DNA of 60,799 nucleotides from Betaproteobacteria bacterium UBA5216 (GTDB taxonomy: Bacteria; Pseudomonadota; Gammaproteobacteria; Burkholderiales; SG8-41), in contig DHVE01000009.1 in assembly GCA_002412495.1 (NCBI GenBank), positions 10,519-71,317 on the forward strand, written 5' to 3'. Numbering within the stretch: the first letter of the stretch is position 1; every line of letters starts with the position of its first letter. A program made the position numbers and the translations under genes. This document shows, piece by piece, positions 43,619 through 51,640 of this stretch. Under the pieces are notes generated by a model. It saw only the letters and a program-made list of their open reading frames with translations. It did no database searches and was not told the origin of the DNA.

Positions 43619-44995
43619 TTATTTCAGATCGGCGCGCACGCTTTGCACCGTTCTTAACAAAGGCCGGTTTGACTTCATGTGTCCCGGCAATGTCGCCATC
43701 GTGCGTTCCGCGGCGTTTTTGCTGTCGTACGCGCCATACAAAACGGACAACAACGCGAGCGGTTTTGCGTTCGCGACCTTCGTATCCGCGTGGCTACGAT
43801 ACACAAAAATGTCATTGATCTCAATGGATTTTCCCAATCTATTCAGATAGTTTCTCAGATCGGTTTCCGATGCCGAACTGAGTAGCTGGATGGTCCAGAC
43901 ATCATCCCGCTGGCGTGCCAGCCAGGCGGTGGTCGCGGCAACGCGCACTTCCAGCAGGTCGGTGCGCGCGTCGGGCAGGGGCGCGCCCGCTGCAGGCGTG
44001 GCCGCGGCAGCCGTCGTGTTGTCCGCTGCGCGCGTGGGTGCGGATACAGGTGTGGACGCCGGCGGCGGTTGTGTCGTGGTGCGTTGATCCAGCCAGCCGT
44101 AGCCAGCCGCGCCGATGGCGATGCCGGCCACCACGGCCAGCGTAATCCACGCGCCGCGCGATGCGTATTCTGTTGGGGGCGCGACATCGCTGAATTCGCT
44201 GTCTTTCAGCGCCGCGACCACGTGGCGCGTTTTGATCGTATGTGTGTTTTCGGAGAAGGCCGCGAGCAGCGTTTTGTCCGCGATCAGATTGATGCGCCGC
44301 GTGAGACCGCCGGAGGCGCGCGCGATGCATTTCACCACGTTGTCGGCAAACAGATCAGGCCCATGGTAGCCCGCCGCGCGCAACCGAAACATCAGGTATT
44401 CGCGCACTTCATCAACCGTCAGCGGCGTCAAGCCGAAGCTGTGCGTGATGCGTTCGCGCAATTGGCGGATGTTCGGCTGACGCAAATTGTCATCGAGTTC
44501 CGGCTGGCCGAAGAGCACGATTTGCAGCAGCTTGTCGTTCTTGGTTTCGAGATTGGACAGCAGGCGCATTTCTTCGAGCGTCGTCAGTGGCATACCTTGC
44601 GATTCTTCGACAAAGATCACCACGCGCTTGCCGTCGGCATGGCGCTTGAGCAGCGTGGCCTGCACCGCTTGCATCACTTCAAGGCGCGTGGCTTGACGGT
44701 CGATGGTCAGATGCAGTTCAAACGCGATGGCATGCAGAATTTCCTCGGGCGAGACGCTGGGGTTGGCGAGATACACCGTCTCCACGTTGGGCGGCAAGCG
44801 CTGCATCAGCATGTTGCACAGCATGGTTTTGCCGCTACCGACTTCGCCACTGACCTTGATGATGCCTTCGCCGTGCGTGACGGCGTAAATCAATGCTTCC
44901 AGTATCGGACCGCGATTGCCGCCGCTGAAGAAAAAGTCCGTGTTCGGCGTGATCTTGAACGGTGCTTGATTCAGCCAGAAGTGTTCGTAATACAT
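43619..44995 (-). CDS. mshM: MshM/ExeA-type ATPase with C-terminal SPOR-like domain
   Basis: 458 residues. The N-terminal MYYEHFWLNQAPFKITPNTD opens an ExeA/GspA AAA domain with Walker A GEVGSGKTMLCNML and Walker B KRVVIFVEESQGM. A membrane helix (WITLAVVAGIAIGAAGYGW, near 292-310) and an Ala/Thr/Pro linker follow. The last ~90 residues (WTIQLLSSASETDLRNYLN, IFVYRSHA, LLSVLYGAYDSKNAAERTMA, ending VRADLK) look like a SPOR domain of DamX type, which binds denuded peptidoglycan. It may help the secretin through the cell wall. Confidence 0.88.
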   Translation of the reverse strand: MYYEHFWLNQAPFKITPNTDFFFSGGNRGPILEALIYAVTHGEGIIKVSGEVGSGKTMLCNMLMQRLPPNVETVYLANPSVSPEEILHAIAFELHLTIDRQATRLEVMQAVQATLLKRHADGKRVVIFVEESQGMPLTTLEEMRLLSNLETKNDKLLQIVLFGQPELDDNLRQPNIRQLRERITHSFGLTPLTVDEVREYLMFRLRAAGYHGPDLFADNVVKCIARASGGLTRRINLIADKTLLAAFSENTHTIKTRHVVAALKDSEFSDVAPPTEYASRGAWITLAVVAGIAIGAAGYGWLDQRTTTQPPPASTPVSAPTRAADNTTAAAATPAAGAPLPDARTDLLEVRVAATTAWLARQRDDVWTIQLLSSASETDLRNYLNRLGKSIEINDIFVYRSHADTKVANAKPLALLSVLYGAYDSKNAAERTMATLPGHMKSNRPLLRTVQSVRADLK

Positions 44996-45000
44996 TGTTT

Positions 45001-46455
45001 TTATTTATTATTTTTCGTATCGTCGGGATGTGGGCCGGCGTGATTCTGCATGCGGCTATAGAGTGTGGTGCGATTCATGCCGAGCATTTTTGCGGCGCGC
45101 GTCAAGTTGCCCTGCGTGATTTCCAGCGCGGCATCGACGTAAACGCGCTCCCAGCGCGCGAGGGTTTCATCGAGATTAAAGCCGCGTTCGGTTTGCAGTT
45201 GCCGCTTGGCGGCATCCGTCAGCGCGGCATCGCTGTCCGGCAATGCGCCGCCCGACGCAGTTTCCAGACTTTCGGTATCGAGCTCTGCGCGCAGTTGTGC
45301 GGCATCCACGGGTTGTCCCGCGTACTTGGTGGTGAGACGAATGACAATATTGCGTAACTCACGCACGTTGCCCGGGAAACCGTATTCCATCCATTCGGTC
45401 AGCGCGCGCGCATTTAACTCGAACGGCGCGGCACCGGACTGTTGTGCATAAAAATGGCGGAAATGGTCGAGCAGCAGCAGCCGGTCGTCACCCAGATCAC
45501 GCAGCGGCGGCACGTCGATGGCGAACACCGACATGCGGTGATACAGATCGGCACGGAAGCGGCCCGCGCGCACTTCCTGTCGCAAATCGCGATTGGTGGC
45601 CGCCACCACGCGCGCGTTGGAACTGCGCGTTTGCGTCTCACCCACGCGTTGAAATTCGCCGTTTTCCAGCACGCGCAGCAGCTTGGCTTGCAACTCCAGC
45701 GGCAGTTCGCCGATTTCATCCAGAAACAATGTCGAATCGCGCGCTTCCTCAAAATAACCGGCGCGCGCGCTGGTGGCGCCGGTGAACGCGCCCTTGGCAT
45801 AACCAAAAAGCGTGGGTTCCACCAGCGTGGGTGAAATGGCGGCGCAGTTCAGTGCATACAAGGCGTGCGTGGCGCGCGGACTGGTGTCATGCAGGCCGCG
45901 CGCGACCAGCTCCTTGCCGCTGCCGGATTCGCCTTGCACCAACACCGGAAACGGCGATGCGGCGAATTGCATGATCTTCCGGCGCAACTTTTCGACCGGC
46001 ATGCTGTAGCCCAGCAGGCTGACGCCGGTGGCGCTTTTTTCAGCCTTGCCGGCCTGCAAGGCCTGCAACAATAATTTCTTGAGCGTCGCCGGATCGGCGG
46101 GCTTGGCCACGAATTCAACGGCCCCCAGCGTGCGCGCATGACGCGCGTTTGCGTCGTCGCTTTGCCCCGACAGTACGATGATTTTCATTTCCGGCGCATA
46201 GGCCACCAACTCCGCGATCAGCCGGAAACCTTCGTCGGGACGATGCGGCGACGGCGGCAGCCCCAGATCGACCAGCGCCAGTTGCGGCGGTTGATCGAAT
46301 TGACGCATCACGCCGCGCGCCTGCTCGCGCGATTCCGCGACACTGACCGCGAAGTCACGGCTCAACACAAAATCCAGTGTGTCGCGGATCAGCGGATCGT
46401 CATCGACGATCAGCAGATCGGGTTTACGCACGGCATTGAGAGTCGGATCGTTCAT
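45001..46455 (-). CDS. Sigma-54-dependent response regulator heading the MSHA locus
   Basis: 484 residues from the ATG at 46455 (upstream in-frame residues are not receiver-like). A receiver domain (LLIVDDDPLIRDTL; phospho-Asp in LALVDLGLP; KPAD), an AAA+ domain with GESGSGKELVARG, the sigma-54-contacting GAFTGA loop and DEIGELPLELQAKLLRVLE, and a Fis-type helix-turn-helix (GNLTRAAKMLGMNRTTLYSR). It resembles PrsR-type regulators. It is 5 bp from mshM, so regulator and pilus genes are cotranscribed. Likely targets include sigma-54 promoters such as 23273. No kinase is adjacent. Confidence 0.9.
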   Translation of the reverse strand: MNDPTLNAVRKPDLLIVDDDPLIRDTLDFVLSRDFAVSVAESREQARGVMRQFDQPPQLALVDLGLPPSPHRPDEGFRLIAELVAYAPEMKIIVLSGQSDDANARHARTLGAVEFVAKPADPATLKKLLLQALQAGKAEKSATGVSLLGYSMPVEKLRRKIMQFAASPFPVLVQGESGSGKELVARGLHDTSPRATHALYALNCAAISPTLVEPTLFGYAKGAFTGATSARAGYFEEARDSTLFLDEIGELPLELQAKLLRVLENGEFQRVGETQTRSSNARVVAATNRDLRQEVRAGRFRADLYHRMSVFAIDVPPLRDLGDDRLLLLDHFRHFYAQQSGAAPFELNARALTEWMEYGFPGNVRELRNIVIRLTTKYAGQPVDAAQLRAELDTESLETASGGALPDSDAALTDAAKRQLQTERGFNLDETLARWERVYVDAALEITQGNLTRAAKMLGMNRTTLYSRMQNHAGPHPDDTKNNK

Positions 46456-46647
46456 CGGTTGCCGGTGATTGTGCCAGAATGCCGATACGACCGTTGCGGC
46501 AATCGCCGGGCAAACCATGACGCTGGGGAAAGGTGGTCGGGCGTGCGGTTCTCTTAAAATAAATCATGTATTATCAATGACTTGGTTGGCCTCGTGCGTG
46601 GCCCTGATCTTGTTGCGAAGACGAACGACGATAATTGCATTGGATCG

Positions 46648-46662
46648 TGGCACGCGTTGTGC
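46648..46662 (+). promoter_or_regulatory. Candidate sigma-54 promoter upstream of the exported protein gene
   Basis: TGGCACG, four bases, GTGC gives the invariant GG and GC at correct spacing with one mismatch in the -12 box. The predicted start, about 46674, is 82 nt before the ATG at 46756. The remaining spacer (46456-46755) has an AT-rich patch at 46552-46580 and no gene. Confidence 0.5.
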
Positions 46663-46755
46663 GTGCCCGATCTTGGCGTGTCGAGATTCGCGGCCTGACG
46701 TTAGGCGCGCATCACGCATGGGTTGCAGAGCGTGCATGGAGTGCATGTAGAGCGC

Positions 46756-47280
46756 ATGAAAAAATCCATATCCATGCTGGTCTGCATGTTGTACCTCGCA
46801 ACCGGGTTATCGCACGCCGCACAACCCAAGCCCCAAAAATGGACTGAACTACGAAACATCGAATTTGCCGAGTATTGCCTCGCGCTTCCGCTCGAGGGTT
46901 ATGCGGAGGATTTCAAGCAGAGCGACGTCAAGGGCAAACACGTGTTTACGAATCGTGCGCGCAAGAAGAGCGAGATCGTGGTTTGGGGCCTGGACAATGC
47001 CTACAGCAAGGCCGCGCCGGAAATCTATTTCAAACGCTACTATGGCGGCGCCGAGGAACAGGGGCAAATTCTTGAAGAACGCAAACTCGACGCGGCCGCC
47101 AAACGTTTTTACGGTTGGGGCTATTGGTCGAATTCAAGGCATGAAACGCGTTTTCTGGAAATCGTCTGGCTACGCGACAAGGAGGTTGTCAAATTTCAAG
47201 CCACGTTCCCGGTCGCCGATATGAATTTGTGGAAGGCGCGCTTACCCCATTTGCTGGCGCAAACCACTGCGTGTAAGTAA
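46756..47280 (+). CDS. Exported protein of unknown function
   Basis: 174 residues from the ATG at 46756, which begins a clean signal peptide (MKKSISMLVCMLYLATGLSHA). The mature part is soluble and aromatic-rich (KRFYGWGYWSNSRHETRFLE), ending LLAQTTACK with one cysteine. I recognise no family. It is divergent from the pilus-locus regulator and could share its regulation, given the sigma-54-like site upstream. Confidence 0.7.
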   Translation: MKKSISMLVCMLYLATGLSHAAQPKPQKWTELRNIEFAEYCLALPLEGYAEDFKQSDVKGKHVFTNRARKKSEIVVWGLDNAYSKAAPEIYFKRYYGGAEEQGQILEERKLDAAAKRFYGWGYWSNSRHETRFLEIVWLRDKEVVKFQATFPVADMNLWKARLPHLLAQTTACK

Positions 47281-47359
47281 CCAGTGCGCGTGGCATGGTG
47301 GCAGAGGCCGCGAAATGGCGGTTTAACACGCGCGGCCGTACTGCGGCGCTCATGCCAAA

Positions 47360-48295
47360 TTACATTGCCACCGGCGTGAAATCGGCCTTGGTCGCGGAGC
47401 AATCGGGGCACTTCCATGTCTCGGGCACGTCTTCCCAGCGCGTGCCGGGCGCAATGCCTTCCTCGGGAATACCCAGCGCTTCGTCGTACACGAAGGCACA
47501 TGCCTCGCACAGGTGCTTGCGCGTAATTCCCGTGCCGCCCCCAGTGGCGAGGGCGCGTGCGCCGGCCATTGAATGCCGCGCGGGGAAATTGAGTATCGCG
47601 ACGTCGGCGCCCTGTTCGCCGGCTTGCAGCCTGAACGCGTTTTCGTCGGGGGTGACATAGGCGATGCTGAACGCGGGATAGGCCTTGTCCTGGTAGGTGA
47701 GGCTGCCGCCCATCACCAGAATGAATTGCCCGTCGGTATTGGCCGCGCTGGGGCACATGAGGCTTGCGCCGGGTTTGAGTTTTCCGGTGTAGACCGCCAG
47801 ACCGTTGTCATCCTTGATGCTATCGAACTGCGTCAGGCCGCCTTCCTGATCCACGTCGGGGTACGTTACATGCGTCGATACCTGCAGCGGCGTACGATTC
47901 GGAATATTTTTGAGCTTTTCGCGGGAATCCGGCATGAATTGCGGACCAACCAGCGTATCCTTGCGCGGACGTATGGTCAGCAGCCCCAGCCCTTTTTCGC
48001 TCCAGATGATGGGGCCATAGGGCGTATGCGCTTTTGAAAAATGCACCAGATGGGGCGTCAGCTTGTGCTTGCCCATGGTGCCTTCGCCGTCGATGATGAC
48101 CTGAAACTGGTCTGTCCCGTGGTAATGCGCCCGCAGCAGCCGCTGCGGCGTGCATTCCAGCAACCACGCCTGCGCCAGATTGGGCTGATCCTTGGAAAAG
48201 CCGATGTATTCGGTGCGCCAGCCCTTGTGTCCGCCGGCGATATCGCGCTCCACCTTTCGTGATTTGAAATCCTCGTGCGCTGCAATCTGAATCAT
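47360..48295 (-). CDS. Bicupin-rubredoxin fusion protein
   Basis: 311 residues; GGGAG precedes the ATG. Residues ~45-120 form a cupin with HYHGTDQFQVIIDGEG (His57, His59 as metal ligands, Gln in place of the usual Glu). A second, degenerate cupin lies near 165-250 (GQFILVMGGSLTYQDKAYP). Residues 259-311 are a complete rubredoxin: CEAC (263-266) and CPDC (296-299) bind one iron, with GIAPGTRWEDVPETWKCPDC between. An electron-transfer domain attached to a cupin suggests an oxygenase or metal enzyme with built-in electron input; substrate unknown. Downstream of a Bug receptor on the same strand. Confidence 0.85.
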   Translation of the reverse strand: MIQIAAHEDFKSRKVERDIAGGHKGWRTEYIGFSKDQPNLAQAWLLECTPQRLLRAHYHGTDQFQVIIDGEGTMGKHKLTPHLVHFSKAHTPYGPIIWSEKGLGLLTIRPRKDTLVGPQFMPDSREKLKNIPNRTPLQVSTHVTYPDVDQEGGLTQFDSIKDDNGLAVYTGKLKPGASLMCPSAANTDGQFILVMGGSLTYQDKAYPAFSIAYVTPDENAFRLQAGEQGADVAILNFPARHSMAGARALATGGGTGITRKHLCEACAFVYDEALGIPEEGIAPGTRWEDVPETWKCPDCSATKADFTPVAM

Positions 48296-48362
48296 CTCAA
48301 GCTCCCGTATTCATGGTTACGACATCGCTACTTCATGGTAACGCGGGGGTTTACGGCCGGCG

Positions 48363-49331
48363 TCAATTCGCGCTGATTTTAATGTTGGCTTGTTTTACCA
48401 CGCGCGCCCATTTCTCAAGTTCATTGCCGACAAACGTGGTGAACTCCTGCGTTGAATCGCCGACCGGATCAAGGCCGTTACTGATGAGACGCTCGCGCAC
48501 ATCGGGCTGCCGTATGGCATTAATGAATTCGCGATTCAACGTGGCAACAATCGCCGCGGGCGTTTTGGCGGGCGCCATGAACCCGTACCAGCCCGCGGAA
48601 TCAAAACCCGGATAGCCGGACTCGGCGACCGTGGGCAATTCCGGCGCGGCCGCCGAGCGTTTGATGGTGGAGACGGCCAGGCCGCGCAGCCTGCCGCTGC
48701 GGATGTGCGGCATTGCAGTGGGCGCGATATTGACCGCTACTTGCACCTGGCCGCCGATGGTTTCGGTAATCGCGGCGGCAAGCGTTTTATAACTCACATG
48801 CACCACGTTGATGCCGGCCGTTTGTTTAAAAAGTTCCATGGTTAGATGGCTGGCTGCGCCGGGCGTGGTGGCGCTGAAATAGAGTTGTCCCGAATGCGCC
48901 TTCGCAAAACGCACGAATTCCGCCAGCGATTTGGGCGGCAGCGACGGATGAACGGCAAACACCCACGGCGACGTGACCGCCAGCGTCACCGGCGCAAAGT
49001 CGCGTGCGGTGTCATAGGTGATTTTGTAGAAATTCGGCGCAATCATCGTCGAAGCCACCGCCTTGAGCAGCGTGTAACCATCGGGCGCGGCGCGCGCCAC
49101 GAATTCGGCGCCCAGCGTGGTGCCGGCGCCGGTGCGTTCTTCAACAATGATTTGCTGGCCGAGGCTGGCGGTCAGTTTTTGCCCGAGCAGGCGCGGCACG
49201 ATATCTGCACCGCCGGTGGAAATAATCCGTATCGGCTTGTTCGGATAGGCTGGCGTTTGTGTTTGTGCGAGTGCGGTCGTGCAGTGCAGGCATGCAAACG
49301 CGATGGCGAACAACAACCCTGGCTGCTGCAT
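48363..49331 (-). CDS. Bug/TctC-type periplasmic solute receptor (second copy)
   Basis: 322 residues from the ATG at 49331, preceded by GGGGGA. Signal peptide core LLFAIAFACLHCTTALA. The family pattern PNKPIRIISTGGADIVPRLL, VEERTGAGTTLGAEFVA, SATTPGAASHLTMELF and LPTVAESGYPGFDS is complete. Only distantly similar to the receptor at 3287. Cotranscription with the cupin-rubredoxin gene (67-bp gap) hints that both serve uptake and metabolism of one carboxylated compound. Confidence 0.9.
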   Translation of the reverse strand: MQQPGLLFAIAFACLHCTTALAQTQTPAYPNKPIRIISTGGADIVPRLLGQKLTASLGQQIIVEERTGAGTTLGAEFVARAAPDGYTLLKAVASTMIAPNFYKITYDTARDFAPVTLAVTSPWVFAVHPSLPPKSLAEFVRFAKAHSGQLYFSATTPGAASHLTMELFKQTAGINVVHVSYKTLAAAITETIGGQVQVAVNIAPTAMPHIRSGRLRGLAVSTIKRSAAAPELPTVAESGYPGFDSAGWYGFMAPAKTPAAIVATLNREFINAIRQPDVRERLISNGLDPVGDSTQEFTTFVGNELEKWARVVKQANIKISAN

Positions 49332-49421
49332 TGATCCCCCGGTGACGGAATAGCCTCGGCCCACCGCCCCGCGAATTTTGCCGTCTTGCTCGGTACGGCG
49401 GGGTGAACGTCGCTCTGGCCG

Positions 49422-49433
49422 GGATTATAATCC
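49422..49433. promoter_or_regulatory. Symmetric -10 element between divergent genes
   Basis: GGATTATAATCC is a perfect 12-bp palindrome containing TATAAT on both strands (49426-49431 forward; 49424-49429 reverse). It lies between the divergent starts at 49331 and 49479. No good -35 is visible on either side. Confidence 0.5.
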
Positions 49434-49478
49434 GGCAAAATACCGGGCGACCACCGGAGACAAAATGCGGAAACGATC

Positions 49479-49880
49479 GTGAGCCAGCCAATAGCCAATC
49501 CCATCGAGCAATTACAGCAACGCGTCAATGCCGACGAAAAACTGGTGTGGCGTGGACGTTATGTGGACACGGTTTTTTGGGTCGAAACCGGTGACAGCGA
49601 CTGGTTGATCCGGGTGGCCGAGGGCCGCATTGTGTCGGTGAAGCGCGGCCCGCTGGCGATGCCAAGCTGGAGATTTGCCCTGCGCGCGCCGCGCGACGCG
49701 TGGGATACGTTCTGGTTGCCACTGCCGCCGTCGGGCTTCCATGACTTACTCGCGATGGCGAAGCGCCGCGTGCTGCGCATCGAAGGCGATTTGCATCCCT
49801 TCATGGCGAATCTGCTTTATTTCAAGGGCGTGATGGCGGCGCCGAGGCCGCGTGATGCCGCGGAAGGAGCCGCGCGATGA
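49479..49880 (+). CDS. Small SCP2-like protein
   Basis: 133 residues, start GTG. The pattern WLIRVAEGRIVSVKRGPLAM, SWRFALRAPRDAWDTFW and RVLRIEGDLHPFMANLLYF resembles sterol-carrier-protein-2-type folds that bind lipophilic or CoA-linked molecules. Homology is weak by eye. It overlaps the alpha/beta hydrolase by 4 bp (ATGA), so the two act in one process. Confidence 0.55.
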   Translation: MSQPIANPIEQLQQRVNADEKLVWRGRYVDTVFWVETGDSDWLIRVAEGRIVSVKRGPLAMPSWRFALRAPRDAWDTFWLPLPPSGFHDLLAMAKRRVLRIEGDLHPFMANLLYFKGVMAAPRPRDAAEGAAR

Positions 49881-50725
49881 CCGCGAATTTTGAACCCATC
49901 ACCGGTCGTTACCTGCGCATCGATTTGCTGGGCAAACCGCATCGTGTATATGTCGAAGAAGCCGGGCAGGGGATACCCTTGTTGTGTCTGCATACGGCGG
50001 CTTCCGACACGCGGCAATTTCGCGGGCTGATGAACGATCCGCGCATCCTTGAGCATTTTCGCGTGATTGCATTTGATCTGCCGTGGCACGGCAAATCATC
50101 GCCGCCGGCGGGCTGGCAAAACACGGAATACCGGCTCACCACGCGCGACTACGTGGACATGATTTTGACCATGTCCGATGCGCTGCGGCTCGACCGCCCG
50201 GTCGCGATGGGGTGCTCCATAGGCGGCCGCATGGCGCTGCATCTCGCGCTCGATCACCCGGAACGTTTCCGCGCGATCATCGGCTTGCAGGCGGGTGCGC
50301 ATGTCGATCCCTATTACGATCTGTCCTGGCTGCATCGTCCCGACGTGCACGGCGGCGAGGTGTCGGCGGGAGTCGTGTCAGGCCTGATGGGGCCGCGCAG
50401 CCCGGAAGCCGAGCGCTGGGAAACGTTGTGGCATTACATGCAAGGCGGCCCGGGCGTATTCAAGGGCGACCTGTATTTTTATACCATCGACGGCGATATG
50501 CGTGGGCGATTGGGCGACATCGATACCCGGCGCTGCCCGTTGTATTTGCTGTCGGGCGAATACGATTATTCGTGTACGCCCGAAGACACGCTCGACGCCG
50601 CGCGGCGCATTGCGGGTGCGCAAGCGAAGATCATGAAGGGGCTGGGGCACTTTCCAATGAGCGAAGACCCGCGGGGATTCATAAACTACCTGTTGCCGGT
50701 GCTGGATCGCATACGTGGCGCGTGA
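49877..50725 (+). CDS. Alpha/beta-fold hydrolase
   Basis: 282 residues. Nucleophile elbow GCSIGG (GxSxG), acid in SGEYDYSCTPED and histidine in GLGHFPMSEDP complete the triad; the oxyanion region reads LLCLHTAASDTRQF. Similar enzymes cleave C-C bonds in meta-cleavage pathways or hydrolyse esters. The neighbouring receptor, cupin-rubredoxin and SCP2-like genes fit a small catabolic cluster. Substrate not deducible. Confidence 0.85.
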   Translation: MTANFEPITGRYLRIDLLGKPHRVYVEEAGQGIPLLCLHTAASDTRQFRGLMNDPRILEHFRVIAFDLPWHGKSSPPAGWQNTEYRLTTRDYVDMILTMSDALRLDRPVAMGCSIGGRMALHLALDHPERFRAIIGLQAGAHVDPYYDLSWLHRPDVHGGEVSAGVVSGLMGPRSPEAERWETLWHYMQGGPGVFKGDLYFYTIDGDMRGRLGDIDTRRCPLYLLSGEYDYSCTPEDTLDAARRIAGAQAKIMKGLGHFPMSEDPRGFINYLLPVLDRIRGA

Positions 50726-50757
50726 ACGCGCGCACGGCGGGCATGCATGGCGTGTGG

Positions 50758-51510
50758 TCAAGCCACCAGCGCCATAAACGCCTGTTCGATATCACCGGCA
50801 TTTTGATCGCGCATTAATTCGGCGGTCGTGCCGGTAAAACGCAGTTGGCCGCCATCGATCACCGCGATGCGGTCACACATTTCCTCAACGTCGGCGAGCA
50901 CGTGCGAGGTGAAAAAAACGGTTTTGCCTTCGTCGCGCAGCGCTTTGAGTTTGCGCTTGAGCAGGATGCGTGCCTTCGGATCGAGGCCGCTTGCCGGTTC
51001 GTCGAGCACGTACAGGTCTTTGTGTGACAGCAGGCATGCGGCCAGCCCGAGTTTCTGATTCATCCCCTTGGAGTAGGCGCGCACTGGGCGGGTGAGCGCG
51101 GCGGGATCCAGATCGAGCTCGCCGAGCAGGGTTTGCACGGCGGCGGGCGCAAACGTCACGCGGTGCAGGCGCGCCATATATCGCAAGAAATCGCCGCCAG
51201 TGAGGTAATACGGCGGGTTGAAGCGTTCCGGCAGATAGGCCAGACGCGCGCGCGACGCTGTTTGGCGGTGCGACACCCCGAAAATTTCAATCGTGCCGCT
51301 ATTACCCGAGGCGTGATCGGGCTCGCAGAAATCGAGCAGGCATTTGATCAGCGTGGTCTTGCCCGCACCGTTGGCGCCGACGAGGCCGAAGCATTCACCC
51401 GCACCGACGCCGAGTGTAAAGTCGCGCAGCGCCGCCGTGCCCGCATAGGTTTTGTTGACGCCCTGAAACTGCAATGCGAACGTGCTCACGAGGTCTCTGT
51501 TGCTGGACAT
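50758..51510 (-). CDS. ABC transporter ATP-binding protein (orphan)
   Basis: 250 residues from the ATG at 51510; a longer frame to 51669 adds non-family residues. Walker A GLVGANGAGKTTLIK, Q-loop LAYLPERFNPP, signature AYSKGMNQKLGLA, Walker B LYVLDEPASGLDP, switch His FFTSHVLADV. This matches the NosF/CcmA-like class that pairs with ABC-2 permeases. No permease is adjacent; the orphan permease at 21503 is a possible partner. Start uncertain as no good ribosome site is seen. Confidence 0.85.
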   Translation of the reverse strand: MSSNRDLVSTFALQFQGVNKTYAGTAALRDFTLGVGAGECFGLVGANGAGKTTLIKCLLDFCEPDHASGNSGTIEIFGVSHRQTASRARLAYLPERFNPPYYLTGGDFLRYMARLHRVTFAPAAVQTLLGELDLDPAALTRPVRAYSKGMNQKLGLAACLLSHKDLYVLDEPASGLDPKARILLKRKLKALRDEGKTVFFTSHVLADVEEMCDRIAVIDGGQLRFTGTTAELMRDQNAGDIEQAFMALVA

Positions 51511-51640
51511 GAACTTTCGGATTTGCGCATGCGTTGATTTTGGCATATGAGCGCGCGTCAGATTGTGATTACCCCGGCGAGCCGCTAGAATCAGCGCATG
51601 AATCAAGACACCATTGAACCCCGGTCTCGGTTGGCGTGCT

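Noticed and set aside
44069..45043. 324-codon plus-strand open frame
   Set aside because: Antisense shadow of mshM, which has complete ATPase motifs.
46458..46476. Sigma-54-like sequence on the minus strand before the pilus regulator
   Set aside because: The GG to GC spacing is one base too long, and it would lie about ten bases before the start codon, too close for a promoter.
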